Source: Roseovarius nubinhibens ISM (GTDB lineage: Bacteria; Pseudomonadota; Alphaproteobacteria; Rhodobacterales; Rhodobacteraceae). Taken from it: a stretch of 64,000 nt of DNA. The position numbers and the translations under genes were made by a program. The notes beneath the pieces are model-generated. The model was given only the letters and a program-made list of their open reading frames with translations. It was not told the DNA's origin and made no database searches. The stretch spans positions 2,132,569-2,196,568 of the forward strand of contig NZ_CH724156.1 of the NCBI RefSeq assembly GCF_000152625.1. Reading direction: 5' to 3'. Numbering within the stretch: the first letter of the stretch is position 1; each line of letters starts with the position of its first letter. Below, in pieces: positions 16,843 to 25,304 of this stretch.

Positions 16843-17943
16843 TCAGTCGTGAAATGTCGAAAGATAGGCGATGATCGCGTCGAGCTCTGCGTCTTTTTTG
16901 AAGCCGGCAAAGCTCATCTTGGTGCCTTTCACCACATCCTTGGGCTTGGTCAGGAAGGCGCGCAGGGTGGCGTCATCCCAGGTCAGCCCGTCTTCGGCGG
17001 CGGAGACCATGCCCTTGGAGTATTTGAACCCGTCGACCGTGGCCGCGGCGCGGTCCACCACGCCGTTGAGGATCGGGCCCGAGCGGTTTTTCGCCTTGTC
17101 GCCGACCTGATGGCAGGCCTTGCATTTGCGAAAGAGCTTTTCGCCTTCGGCCACGAGGGCCGGATCGGGGGCGGCAGGGGCTTCTGCGGCTGCTGGCGCT
17201 GCCTCGGCGGCGGGCTCTGCCTTGGGCTCGGCCTCGGCTGCGGGCGCGGGGTCGGCGGCGGCCTTGGCCGGGTTGCGCGGGTTGGTCGCGTCGACCAGCT
17301 GCTGCACCTTCTTGGCCTTGGTTTCCTCGGGCGTCACGTCGAGCACGGCGGCGCGCATGGTGATCTCGACCGCGTCCTTGCAGCCGGTCATGCAGGGCTC
17401 GCCCGCGAAACGCGGGTATTCCGTCTCGGCCCGGTCATCGATGATGAACCCGTCGGCATTGGGCATCTCGACCTCGAGGAAATTGTCGCGGCTGAGCACG
17501 AAATCCTCTTCGACGATATAGTTGGAATAGAGGATATAGGCGACGATGGCATAGACCTCGTCATCGCTCAGCGTCTGGGCATTGCCGAAGGGCATCGAGC
17601 GGTGGACATAATCCCATGTGGTCGACAGATAAGGCCAGTAGCTGCCCACGGTCTTGAGCGGGTCCTTGTCCGCCAGCGTGCCATCGCCGCCCGCCAGTTT
17701 CGGCCAATTGTCGACGCCCTCGGCGAAATCGCCGTGGCAGATCGCGCAGTAATCGGCAAAGAGCGCCTCGCCATCCTCGACCGAGCCGGAGCCCTCGGGC
17801 AGGCCGGTGCCATCGGGCAGAACGTCGAGATCCCAGGCTGCGATTTCCTCGGGCAGGGCGGGGCGGCCAAGGCCCAGAGTATCGGCCCCGGCAGTGCCGG
17901 CCAGGCAGAGCAGCGCAGCGGTGAGTTTAAGAAATTTCGACAT
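16843..17943 (-). CDS. soxD: SoxD, diheme cytochrome c subunit of sulfane dehydrogenase
   Basis: 366 aa from ATG 17943, chosen over an ATG 15 nt upstream that overlaps the GGGGAGG ribosome site. Signal peptide about residues 1-20. Two c-type heme sites: C66-A-I-C-H70 in the N-terminal domain and C274-K-A-C-H278 in the C-terminal domain, joined by an Ala/Pro/Glu linker (about 227-262). It partners SoxC to oxidise the protein-bound sulfane sulfur with six-electron yield in the periplasm. The start overlaps soxC by 17 bp. Confidence 0.93.
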   Translation of the reverse strand: MSKFLKLTAALLCLAGTAGADTLGLGRPALPEEIAAWDLDVLPDGTGLPEGSGSVEDGEALFADYCAICHGDFAEGVDNWPKLAGGDGTLADKDPLKTVGSYWPYLSTTWDYVHRSMPFGNAQTLSDDEVYAIVAYILYSNYIVEEDFVLSRDNFLEVEMPNADGFIIDDRAETEYPRFAGEPCMTGCKDAVEITMRAAVLDVTPEETKAKKVQQLVDATNPRNPAKAAADPAPAAEAEPKAEPAAEAAPAAAEAPAAPDPALVAEGEKLFRKCKACHQVGDKAKNRSGPILNGVVDRAAATVDGFKYSKGMVSAAEDGLTWDDATLRAFLTKPKDVVKGTKMSFAGFKKDAELDAIIAYLSTFHD

Positions 17944-19189
17944 TTTCTGCCTCCCCATTGGGTTTTACCCACCATGTCTGGATGCCATTGTTGTGATAGA
18001 TCGAGTTTTCGCCGCGCACTTCGCGGAGCTGATCCTTGGTCGGCTGGACATAGCCCGTTTCGTCCATGGCGCGGGCCTGCAGGAGCATCTCGCTGCCGTC
18101 CCAATCGGTGTCGAGATAGAAGCGCGACATCGCCATCCGTTCACCGGGCTTGGCCAGCCGGGCGGTTTCCCAGGTGATGCCACCGTCTTTGGAAACATCG
18201 ACGCGGGTGATGGCCCCGCGCCCCGACCAGGCCAGCCCGGTGATCACCAATGGCCCGGTTCCGTGAGTGATGGGGGATTGCGGGCTCGGTGAAGTGATGA
18301 CGGATTTGGCGTCCATCTCCCAGGTCCATTTGCGGCTGGTGCCGTCGGCCAGGGTATCGGTGTATTTCGAGGTCTCTTCGCGGCTTTCCACCGGCGCGTT
18401 GAGCACTTCGATGCGGCGCAACCATTTGATCCACATATTGCCTTCCCAGCCCGGCACCACGAGCCGCACGGGATAGCCATGTTCCTTGCGCAGCGCCTCG
18501 CCATTGGCCTTGAACGCGACGAACACATCGTCGAGCGCCTTCTCCATCGGGATCGAGCGGCCGTTCGACGAGGCATCGGCGCCTTCGACATAGACCCATT
18601 TGGCCGAGGCATCGAACCCGGCCTCTTCGAGCAGGGCGCGCAGCGGCACGCCGGTATATTCCATGTTGTGGATCATGCCATGGGTGAACTGCGCGCCGTT
18701 GAGCTGGGCCCCGGCCCATTCCATGCCGGAATTGGCCGCGCATTCGCAGAAATACACATGATTTTCGCGCGGGAAGCGTTCGAGATCCTCATAGGTGAAG
18801 ACCAGCGGCCGGTCGACCAAGCCGTTGATCATCAAGCGGTAATCCTGTTTGCGCAGCTCGATCGCACCGGAATGGTGGCGTTCAAAGGCGCAGCCCTGCG
18901 GCGTGATCGTGCCGTCGAGCGCATGGATCGGCGTGAAGTTGATCGAGCTGATCGTATCGGCGGTGAGCCATTCGACATTGCGGCGGATCACATCCGCCTC
19001 AAAGCGGATCGGCAGGCTATAGGGCGTGGCATCGACACCGTCGCCGAGACCGCTGGCCCAGGGCTGGACCTCGGTGATCAGCGGATCGGCGGATTGCGCC
19101 CGCGCCGAGGTGGCGAGCGCCCCCGCGCCAGCGGCGGCGGCGGCAGAGCCGCGCAGGAACGCGCGGCGGGAGGTCGGTCTTTGGGACAT
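17927..19189 (-). CDS. soxC: SoxC, molybdopterin subunit of sulfane dehydrogenase
   Basis: 420 aa with a Tat signal (SRRAFLRGSAAAAAGAGALATSARA). The Moco domain holds Cys148 and Cys150 in VYFCECAANSGMEWAG; Cys150 is the expected Mo ligand. Also seen are TPIHALDGTITPQGCAFERHHSG and VVPGWEGNMWIKWLRRIEV, with a C-terminal dimerisation domain. It works with SoxD in the periplasm. Presence of soxCD predicts full oxidation of thiosulfate to sulfate without sulfur globules. Confidence 0.95.
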   Translation of the reverse strand: MSQRPTSRRAFLRGSAAAAAGAGALATSARAQSADPLITEVQPWASGLGDGVDATPYSLPIRFEADVIRRNVEWLTADTISSINFTPIHALDGTITPQGCAFERHHSGAIELRKQDYRLMINGLVDRPLVFTYEDLERFPRENHVYFCECAANSGMEWAGAQLNGAQFTHGMIHNMEYTGVPLRALLEEAGFDASAKWVYVEGADASSNGRSIPMEKALDDVFVAFKANGEALRKEHGYPVRLVVPGWEGNMWIKWLRRIEVLNAPVESREETSKYTDTLADGTSRKWTWEMDAKSVITSPSPQSPITHGTGPLVITGLAWSGRGAITRVDVSKDGGITWETARLAKPGERMAMSRFYLDTDWDGSEMLLQARAMDETGYVQPTKDQLREVRGENSIYHNNGIQTWWVKPNGEAENVEIS

Positions 19190-19213
19190 ACGATTGCTCC
19201 TTTACGGGGGGTA

Positions 19214-20911
19214 TCAGAGGCCGGTGACGGTAACAGAAGTGTTCTCGGCGGGAGAGACGGTGCCGAGATTGCGGATATGCTCTTCGACCACATCCCAGAT
19301 CGGCGGGCCTTCGGTGCCTTCATTGACGCTCGCCCAGCCGGCCACCACATAGTTGCGGGCCGGGTCGATGGCCTCGCCGGTGGCGAGCAGCGTCATGTCG
19401 GTGATCCGTTCGCCCTGCGGCTTGGAGATGTCGATCTTGTAGCCGAGCCCGCCGGTGCGGACCATGTCGCCGCCCTGCTGGTAATAGGGGTCGGGGTTGA
19501 AGATATTGTCGGCCACGTCTTCGAGCACGATCTTGAGAAACTCGCCGGTCATCTCGCTGCGATAGGCCTCGGGGTAGGTCATCGAGGTGACGCCCCAGAT
19601 GTCTTCGCGGGTGATGTCCTGACCGGGGATCAGCGACGGGCCCCAGCGGACGCCGGGCGAGAGCGCGATCTCGGCCTCGCGACGGGTCAAGAGCGCGTCG
19701 CAGATCAGATCATCCCAAGAGCCGTTGAAATTGCCGCGCCGGTAGAGCAGCCCGTCGGTGCGCCCGATCACCTCGGCCAGCGCCTCGGCATGGGGCGCGC
19801 GCTGTTCGTCGATGAGCGCCGCGATCTCGGCATCGGGGGTGATGACATCCGAGAAGATCGGGATGAGCTTGTGCCGAAAGCCCATCATCCGCCCGTCGCG
19901 CACGTCGAGATCGACGCGGCTCACGAATTTGCCGTTCGAGCCGGAGGCCACGATGATCGTGTCGCCGACCTGCACCGGTTCGGGCAGGGCGTCATGGGTA
20001 TGGCCCGAGAGGATCACGTCGATGCCGGTGACGATGCCGGCCATCTTCTTGTCCACGTCAAAGCCATTGTGCGACAGGCAAACCACCAGCTCGGCGCCTT
20101 CGGCGCGGACCTCGTCGACCATCTGCTGCATATGTTCGTCGCGGATGCCGAAAGAGTATTCCGGGAACATCCAGCCGGGGTTGGCGATCGGCATATAGGG
20201 GAAGGCCTGACCGATGACGGCGATTTTCACGCCGCCACGCTCAAAGAATTCGTAAGGCTTGAAGAGCTCCGCCGGTTCGTCCCATTCGGCGTCAAAGATG
20301 TTCTGGCCGAGTGCGGCATAGGGCAGGCCTTCGACCAGCTCGGTCACCCGGTCGGAGCCGAGGGTAAATTCCCAATGGAAGGTCATCGCGTCGGGTTTGA
20401 GCGCGTTCATCACATTGACCATATCCTGCCCCTGGCTGTGGTAGCAGGTGTAGGAGCCGTGCCAGGTGTCGCCGCCATCGAGCAAGAGCGCGTCGGGCCG
20501 GTCGGCGCGGATGGCGTTGATCACGGTGGCGACCCGGTCGAGCCCGCCGACGCGGCCATAGCCCGCGGCAAGGGCGGCGAAATCGCCCGAGCTCAGCGCG
20601 TAATGGGCGGGGCTGCCATCGTCGATCCCGTAGAGACGGCGGAAATCGGCGCCGGTGACATGGGGCACCTCGCCCTTGTTCGGGCCGACGCCGAGATTGA
20701 CCGAAGGTTCGCGGAAATAGATCGGCTTGAGCTGGGCGTGAATGTCGGTGACATGGATCAGCGAGACATTCCCGAACGTGTCAAATTCCAGAAGCTGATC
20801 CTGGCTCAGCGCCTGTTGCGCCGCGAGCCGCGCCCAGCTGCCAAAGCCCGATGTCCCGAGCAGCGCGGCCGCCGCCATGCTCGTTTGCAGAAAATCACGC
20901 CGAGAGATCAT
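19214..20911 (-). CDS. soxB: SoxB, sulfate thiohydrolase
   Basis: 565 aa with a Tat signal (MISRRDFLQTSMAAAALLGTSGFGSWA). It is a dimanganese metallophosphatase-fold enzyme that hydrolyses sulfate from SoxY-bound S-sulfonate. Motifs: HVTDIHAQLKP, LLLDGGDTWHGSYTCYHSQGQDMV, GQNIFDAEW, CLSHNGFDVDKKMA, LSGHTHDALPEP, and the 5'-nucleotidase-like C-domain. Its start follows a terminator-like hairpin that separates it from soxA, so its level may be tuned separately. Confidence 0.96.
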   Translation of the reverse strand: MISRRDFLQTSMAAAALLGTSGFGSWARLAAQQALSQDQLLEFDTFGNVSLIHVTDIHAQLKPIYFREPSVNLGVGPNKGEVPHVTGADFRRLYGIDDGSPAHYALSSGDFAALAAGYGRVGGLDRVATVINAIRADRPDALLLDGGDTWHGSYTCYHSQGQDMVNVMNALKPDAMTFHWEFTLGSDRVTELVEGLPYAALGQNIFDAEWDEPAELFKPYEFFERGGVKIAVIGQAFPYMPIANPGWMFPEYSFGIRDEHMQQMVDEVRAEGAELVVCLSHNGFDVDKKMAGIVTGIDVILSGHTHDALPEPVQVGDTIIVASGSNGKFVSRVDLDVRDGRMMGFRHKLIPIFSDVITPDAEIAALIDEQRAPHAEALAEVIGRTDGLLYRRGNFNGSWDDLICDALLTRREAEIALSPGVRWGPSLIPGQDITREDIWGVTSMTYPEAYRSEMTGEFLKIVLEDVADNIFNPDPYYQQGGDMVRTGGLGYKIDISKPQGERITDMTLLATGEAIDPARNYVVAGWASVNEGTEGPPIWDVVEEHIRNLGTVSPAENTSVTVTGL

Positions 20912-20960
20912 ATCGTCCTACCCATCGCACATATGCGGAAAATTGAATGTTTTCGGAGGC

Positions 20961-20997
20961 AAAAAAGCCTCGCGCCACGGCAAAGCGGCGCGAGGCT
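20961..20997 (-). terminator. Strong hairpin terminator between soxA and soxB
   Basis: On the minus strand a perfect 11-bp stem (arms 20987-20997 and 20966-20976, 10-nt loop) is followed directly by six Ts (A-run 20961-20966 on the plus strand). It has the form of an intrinsic terminator, inside what is otherwise a continuous soxXYZABCD operon. Confidence 0.85.
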
Positions 20998-21005
20998 CTT
21001 GCAGG

Positions 21006-21860
21006 TTAGTTGCGGACCGACGGCCCTTCGACCGAGAGACCATTGCCGCGCGAGGCGACATAGAGCTCGAGCGCCACGAACTCGGGGCTGCCGGGGGCAA
21101 AGGTTTCCGCGCGGGTGTCGCGGATACAGCCTTTGAACCGGTCATGCGCCGCGTTCAGCTTGGTGTTCTTGAGCCGGTAGACCGGAAAGCCGTTGATCTG
21201 GCCCTGGCTCAGGTGGTCGGCGCGGATCATGTTACCGTAATTGTCTTCGTGGCAATTCGCGCAGGCCAGTTCGAGCTGACCGAAACGGGTGTAGTAGATC
21301 TCCTTGCCCTTTTCCCAGGTCTCCTGGGCCGGGCCGTCGATCGCCACATTGACGGGCATGCCGCGCGACACCGAGGAAATCAGGGCCACCATCGACTGCA
21401 TCGGAACGCTGGTATATTTCAGCTCTTCCGCGCCCATCTGGTTCACCCGGCAGTCATTGACCTGCATTTCCAGCGTGCGCACCTCGCCCGCCTCTTCATT
21501 CCATTTCGGATAGACGGCGCGGACGCCGGCGAGGCTCTCGGGTTCGTTGTGGCAGGAGGCGCAGGATTTGCCCTCGGTGCCTTCGACCTCACCCCAGGAA
21601 TCGCGGGCCTGTTCGACGAAGATCATGCCGGGATTGTCGAAATCATCGGCTTGCATCAGGCGGGTTTCATCGCCGCGGAAATGCCAGCCTGAGATCACCT
21701 CGTCCATCACGTCCGACAGATGTTCGGGCGCGGCGGTGCGGGTGGTCATTTCGATCTCGTCATTGACCACGAGCGTGTCATCGACCGGTCCGGCCAGTGC
21801 CGGGGCTGCCGCCAGAAGCAGCGACCCCAAAGCGCCCAGTGCCACGGTTCTTTTTATCAT
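21006..21860 (-). CDS. soxA: SoxA, diheme cytochrome of the SoxAX complex
   Basis: 284 aa with a Sec signal (MIKRTVALGALGSLLLAAAPALA). Two heme sites: C100-A-S-C-H104 and C200-A-N-C-H204, and the active-site Cys245 in FKGCIRDTRAE, which forms the persulfide heme ligand. SoxAX joins thiosulfate oxidatively to the SoxY C-terminal Cys. The diheme form is the Paracoccus/Rhodovulum type; many green sulfur bacteria have one heme. It lies between soxZ and the internal terminator. Confidence 0.96.
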   Translation of the reverse strand: MIKRTVALGALGSLLLAAAPALAGPVDDTLVVNDEIEMTTRTAAPEHLSDVMDEVISGWHFRGDETRLMQADDFDNPGMIFVEQARDSWGEVEGTEGKSCASCHNEPESLAGVRAVYPKWNEEAGEVRTLEMQVNDCRVNQMGAEELKYTSVPMQSMVALISSVSRGMPVNVAIDGPAQETWEKGKEIYYTRFGQLELACANCHEDNYGNMIRADHLSQGQINGFPVYRLKNTKLNAAHDRFKGCIRDTRAETFAPGSPEFVALELYVASRGNGLSVEGPSVRN

Positions 21861-21886
21861 TGGTATCCTCCCTGAATGACCGGCGC

Positions 21887-22216
21887 TTATCCGATTTCGA
21901 TTGCTTTCTTGTCCTCGTAAACCGATCCGTCATCGTCATGCCAGGTGAAGTGGAATTCGCCGGCTTCCGGGACGGTGGCTTCGAATTCGAGGAACGGGTT
22001 GGTCGAGATCGCCGGTTCCAGCGTCACGTCGATCACGTTCTCTCCGTTGAAATCGCAGGTGAAGCGATTGATGATCGAGCGCGGGATCACATTGCCATCG
22101 CCATCTTTGCGCTGGCCGCTTTCCATCTTGTGGCTGATCAGCGTCTTGATGGTGATGCTCTCACCGGCGGCGGCCTTCTTGGGCACCTTGACGCGTGGTT
22201 TTACATCTTTTGCCAT
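21887..22216 (-). CDS. soxZ: SoxZ, carrier-complex subunit
   Basis: 109 aa, Ig-like fold. Motifs RVKVPKKAAAGESITIKTLISHKMESGQRKD, IINRFTCDFNGENVIDV, TNPFLEFEATVPEAGEFHFTWHDDDGSVYE. No signal peptide: SoxZ is exported together with SoxY through the Tat signal of SoxY. It forms the SoxYZ carrier that holds the sulfur intermediates. Confidence 0.95.
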   Translation of the reverse strand: MAKDVKPRVKVPKKAAAGESITIKTLISHKMESGQRKDGDGNVIPRSIINRFTCDFNGENVIDVTLEPAISTNPFLEFEATVPEAGEFHFTWHDDDGSVYEDKKAIEIG

Positions 22217-22240
22217 CTTCTAAATCTCCTGAATTGAGGA

Positions 22241-22657
22241 TCAGCCGCCGCAGCCGCCGATGGTAACCTTGACGGTGCTCGATGCCTTGGCAAAGCTGCC
22301 GTCCGCCATTTTGGCGATGGCCACGACATCCTGTGTTCCGGCGAGGCGGATACGGGTGGAGGCGTGTTGGCTCGCGGCGAGCGGGCCGAATTTGAACGTG
22401 GCCACGGGCGGCACCGGGTTGCCGAGCGCCAGCACCATGATCTCGGTCGCGCCGGGGGCGGAGACCTCGATCGGAACGGTGTTGCCGTTTTCGGCGATCT
22501 CGGGGGCGGTGAGGGTGATGCCGGTGTCGGCCATCTCCGCGCCGCCGGTGAAGGCGGCGATTTCATCCTCGCCCTTGGCATTGGCGCTCATGGGCAGGCC
22601 GAAGGCGACAAAGGCGCCGGTGCCCATGATCATCACATTGCGTCGTGAAAGCTGCAT
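22241..22657 (-). CDS. soxY: SoxY, sulfur-carrier protein
   Basis: 138 aa from ATG 22657 (AGGAG 9 nt upstream). Tat signal with SRRNVMIMGTGAFVAFGLPMSANA. The mature protein ends in VTIGGCGG, the mobile arm whose Cys carries thiosulfate-derived sulfur through the Sox cycle. It forms a heterodimer with SoxZ and shuttles between SoxAX, SoxB and SoxCD. Confidence 0.96.
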   Translation of the reverse strand: MQLSRRNVMIMGTGAFVAFGLPMSANAKGEDEIAAFTGGAEMADTGITLTAPEIAENGNTVPIEVSAPGATEIMVLALGNPVPPVATFKFGPLAASQHASTRIRLAGTQDVVAIAKMADGSFAKASSTVKVTIGGCGG

Positions 22658-22705
22658 TTTAAACTCCTGGAATCCTTGGTCCAGCCGCGACGGGCCGGGC
22701 CGCAA

Positions 22706-23179
22706 TCACTCTTTGAGGGTTGTCAGATAGGCGACGACATCCTCGATCTGCTGGGCCGTCAGGATCGGACCGAACGTATCGTCTGCGGCTTTGCCGGTAT
22801 AGGCCTTGCCGGGGCGGATGAAGCCTTCGGTCTTGTAGAAGGAGGGCATCATCGAGCCGTCGAACATCATCTTCGCATTGGCGACGATGCCGCGCAGCTC
22901 TGCCTCGGACCAGCGTTCGCCCGCGCCATCGAGCGGCGGCCCGATTTCACCGTGGAACGGCACTTCGGCCTGATCGCTGATCATGTGACAGGCAACGCAA
23001 TTGCCAAGGCTCTTGTTGCCGACGATTTCGCGCCCTCGCGTGGCATCGCCTGCCGCACCGGAGAGCGACTGCGCCACAGCGCCGTCCTCGTAGGTGACAT
23101 CGCTGGGTGCGATTTCCGCGGCGGAAACGCACGTAGCAGCCAATGCCAGCCCTACACTAAGGGTAAGTGTCTTTGCCAT
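22706..23179 (-). CDS. soxX: SoxX, monoheme cytochrome of SoxAX
   Basis: 157 aa from ATG 23179 with GGGAGGA 5 nt upstream. Signal peptide about residues 1-21. Single heme at C61-V-A-C-H65 with distal Met in the SMMPSFYK region. It transfers electrons from SoxA towards the respiratory chain. First gene after the candidate operator at 23194, so soxXYZA may have its own promoter. Confidence 0.94.
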   Translation of the reverse strand: MAKTLTLSVGLALAATCVSAAEIAPSDVTYEDGAVAQSLSGAAGDATRGREIVGNKSLGNCVACHMISDQAEVPFHGEIGPPLDGAGERWSEAELRGIVANAKMMFDGSMMPSFYKTEGFIRPGKAYTGKAADDTFGPILTAQQIEDVVAYLTTLKE

Positions 23180-23193
23180 GTGTCCTCCCAAAC

Positions 23194-23213
23194 ATATTCA
23201 TTTTTTTGTATAT
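23194..23213. promoter_or_regulatory. Candidate SoxR operator upstream of soxX (ATATTC-N8-GTATAT)
   Basis: Same layout as the site at 24733, with one base different in the right half (GTATAT instead of GAATAT) and a T-tract as spacer. It lies 15 bp ahead of the soxX start. In Paracoccus, SoxR also binds upstream of soxX and between soxS and soxV, which this arrangement copies. Confidence 0.5.
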
Positions 23214-23279
23214 CAATACGCAGGCTCTGTATAGCGGGCAAGATGAAATCGCAGCCCGCCGCTGCCGCGCCATGGGTCG

Positions 23280-23882
23280 TCAGTCGGTGCTTCCGTTGTC
23301 ACGCTCCTGGATGCGGCGGGCGTGGTAGCGTTGGAAATCCTCCCCGTTATCAAGCTCATAACGCTTTTCCGCCACCCAGGTGAACATGTCGATCGTGGTG
23401 CCGAGCCCAAAGGCGCCGGGCATCACCGCCACCGCAGATTGGGCGGCGGTCTGATCCTCGGGCACCTCTTCCGGCAGGAAGAGAATCGTCGGGGTGAAAA
23501 GCATCCCCCATTTGCGCGCCGCCTGTTTTTCGCTCAGCGCTTCGCCGTCGAAATCGGTCACTTCGGTATCGCCATGCAGGTTCATCTGCACGACGAAGAA
23601 ATTGTCGCGGATATAGTCGGCGAGCACCGGCTGCGGAAAGATTTCCTCATGCATCTGGGTGCAGTAGACGCAGCCGCGCTGTTCCATGATGATGGCGAGC
23701 CGTTTGCCTTCGGCATTGGCCTCGGCGAGGTCTTCGCGCAGGTCCTTGAACGTGTCGCGCATCCAGTCGGTCTTGTGCAGACCGTCATCGCCGAGCTCGA
23801 CAGCGGCGGCGGTGGTGGGAAGCGCGGTGGTCAGGCCCAGAGCGAGCAGGGCGGCGGCGGCGAGCGCGAAGAGACGGGGCAT
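23280..23882 (-). CDS. soxW: SoxW, periplasmic thioredoxin
   Basis: 200 aa with a signal peptide (MPRLFALAAAALLALGLTTALPTTAAA). Redox motif C71-V-Y-C74 in MEQRGCVYCTQMHEEIFP; cis-Pro in WGMLFTPTILFL. In Paracoccus SoxW is reduced by SoxV and keeps Sox proteins active. It sits 54 bp after soxV, in the usual order soxV-soxW-soxX. Confidence 0.9.
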   Translation of the reverse strand: MPRLFALAAAALLALGLTTALPTTAAAVELGDDGLHKTDWMRDTFKDLREDLAEANAEGKRLAIIMEQRGCVYCTQMHEEIFPQPVLADYIRDNFFVVQMNLHGDTEVTDFDGEALSEKQAARKWGMLFTPTILFLPEEVPEDQTAAQSAVAVMPGAFGLGTTIDMFTWVAEKRYELDNGEDFQRYHARRIQERDNGSTD

Positions 23883-23936
23883 GGCATGTCCTTTCGAAAG
23901 AGGCGCGGCGCAGAGGGCGCGCCGGAAGGGCCGCGG

Positions 23937-24686
23937 TCAGAACCCGCTTCCGATCTTCTGGAAGGCGGGGAAGGCGGTCAACATCCAGTTGGCGATCAGG
24001 TTAATTGTATCAGTTGCGATGAGCGCCGCAAAGACCAAGAGCAAGAGGCCCATCGCCTTTTCCACCTTGGGCAGGTGGCGGCGGAACCGCGCGGCAAAGC
24101 GCAGGAACGGCCCGATAAAGAGCGCGGCCACCACGAAGGGCGCGGTCATCCCGATGCCGAAGGTGATCAGCAAGATCAGCCCGCGCAGCGCAGTCTCTTC
24201 GGTGCTGGCGGTGAACACCACGGCGGTGAGCACGCCACCGACGCAGGGCGTCCAGCCCGCCGCGAAGGCGAGCCCGACCACATAGGCGCCGAGCACCGAC
24301 ATATTGGAGGTGTCGCCCGCCTCGAGCTGTACCATGCGGTTGAGAAAACCGATGCGGATCACCCCGAGGAAATGCAGCCCCATCAGCGCCACGACGATGG
24401 CGGCGAAGATGCGAAATTCGGTCTGCAAGCCGCGGAAGGTCTGGCTCAGCCCATAGGCGGCGGCGCCGAGCAGCACAAACACCGTGATGATGCCCAGCGA
24501 GAACATCACCGAGGCCAGCACGGCGCGGCGGCGCAGCCCCGGCGCGAGGCGGCCATCGGCGCTGATCTCGGCCATCGAGGCCCCGGCCATATAGCTCAGG
24601 TAAAACGGCACGATGGGCAGGACGCAGGGCGAAAAGAACACCAGAAGCCCACCGAGCATCGCACCAAGGATGGAGACATCGAACAT
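23937..24686 (-). CDS. soxV: SoxV, CcdA-type thiol electron transporter
   Basis: 249 aa from ATG 24686; an open frame continues far upstream but is antisense to soxS and soxR. Six-helix CcdA/DsbD-beta family with the two reactive cysteines C21 (FFSPCVLPIVPFYLSYMAG) and C148 (AAGWTPCVGGVLTAV). It carries reducing power from cytosolic thioredoxin to periplasmic SoxW. GAGGT ribosome site 6-7 nt upstream of the start. Confidence 0.93.
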   Translation of the reverse strand: MFDVSILGAMLGGLLVFFSPCVLPIVPFYLSYMAGASMAEISADGRLAPGLRRRAVLASVMFSLGIITVFVLLGAAAYGLSQTFRGLQTEFRIFAAIVVALMGLHFLGVIRIGFLNRMVQLEAGDTSNMSVLGAYVVGLAFAAGWTPCVGGVLTAVVFTASTEETALRGLILLITFGIGMTAPFVVAALFIGPFLRFAARFRRHLPKVEKAMGLLLLVFAALIATDTINLIANWMLTAFPAFQKIGSGF

Positions 24687-24732
24687 GCGGGACCTCGCCG
24701 GTTGGCGGCTATCACGGAGCCGTGGCTTGATC

Positions 24733-24752
24733 ATATTCCAGAATAAGAATAT
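24733..24752. promoter_or_regulatory. SoxR/SqrR-type operator between soxV and soxS
   Basis: Perfect inverted repeat ATATTC-N8-GAATAT in the divergent promoter region. It contains ATTC-N8-GAAT, the spacing known for SqrR/BigR-type ArsR regulators. The ArsR regulator itself is encoded 550 bp away, so autoregulation is likely. Confidence 0.7.
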
Positions 24753-24830
24753 TTTAGCAAGAACAACCCTCGGGCGATCCGGGTGGGACAGGCGCGGGGA
24801 AGAGCCAGGGTGCATAGGGCGACGGGAACG

Positions 24831-25304
24831 ATGCGGGCTGTGAGGCCGCAAAGGATAGCGTGGGCCGGACGGGCGCGCGTGGTCTTGGTGTCGGCGCTGT
24901 GCGCGCTGATCACGACCCAGCCGCTGCGCGCCGCCGAGCTGGTGATGGTCGAGCAGGTTGGCTGTCCCTGGTGCGAGGCCTGGGACCGCGAGATCGCGCC
25001 CGCCTATCCCAAGACCGAAGAGGGCAAGCGCGCGCCGCTGCGCCGGGTCGATCTGCATGATCTGCCCGAGGATCTGGAGTTCAAGAGCCGCCCGGTCTTT
25101 ACCCCGACCTTCGTGTTGATGGAGGAGGGGCGCGAGCTGCAGCGCATCGAAGGCTATGCCGGGGATCAGTTTTTCTGGTTCCTGCTGGGGCAGATGCTCG
25201 AGGCGCATCCCGAGGCCACGGCCCTGCCTGACGAAGACGCGACGGCCCTGCCAGAGGCGGGGGCCACGGCCCTGCCAGAGGCGAAAGAGGAGGTGCCGCA
25301 GTGA
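24831..25304 (+). CDS. soxS: SoxS, periplasmic thioredoxin-like protein
   Basis: 157 aa from ATG 24831 (GGGAAC upstream; an earlier in-frame start at 24783 is possible). N-terminal hydrophobic signal with cleavage near AAEL. Redox centre C45-P-W-C48 in MVEQVGCPWCEAWDREIAPAYP. SoxS is known in Paracoccus to reactivate SoxY by reducing adventitious disulfides. The C-terminus has three near-repeats of ATALPDE/ATALPEA, an unusual low-complexity tail. It overlaps the regulator gene by 4 bp. Confidence 0.88.
   Translation: MRAVRPQRIAWAGRARVVLVSALCALITTQPLRAAELVMVEQVGCPWCEAWDREIAPAYPKTEEGKRAPLRRVDLHDLPEDLEFKSRPVFTPTFVLMEEGRELQRIEGYAGDQFFWFLLGQMLEAHPEATALPDEDATALPEAGATALPEAKEEVPQ

Noticed and set aside
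18479..21136. Plus-strand open frame of 885 codons
   Set aside because: Antisense to soxC and soxB and part of soxA; no recognisable protein features.
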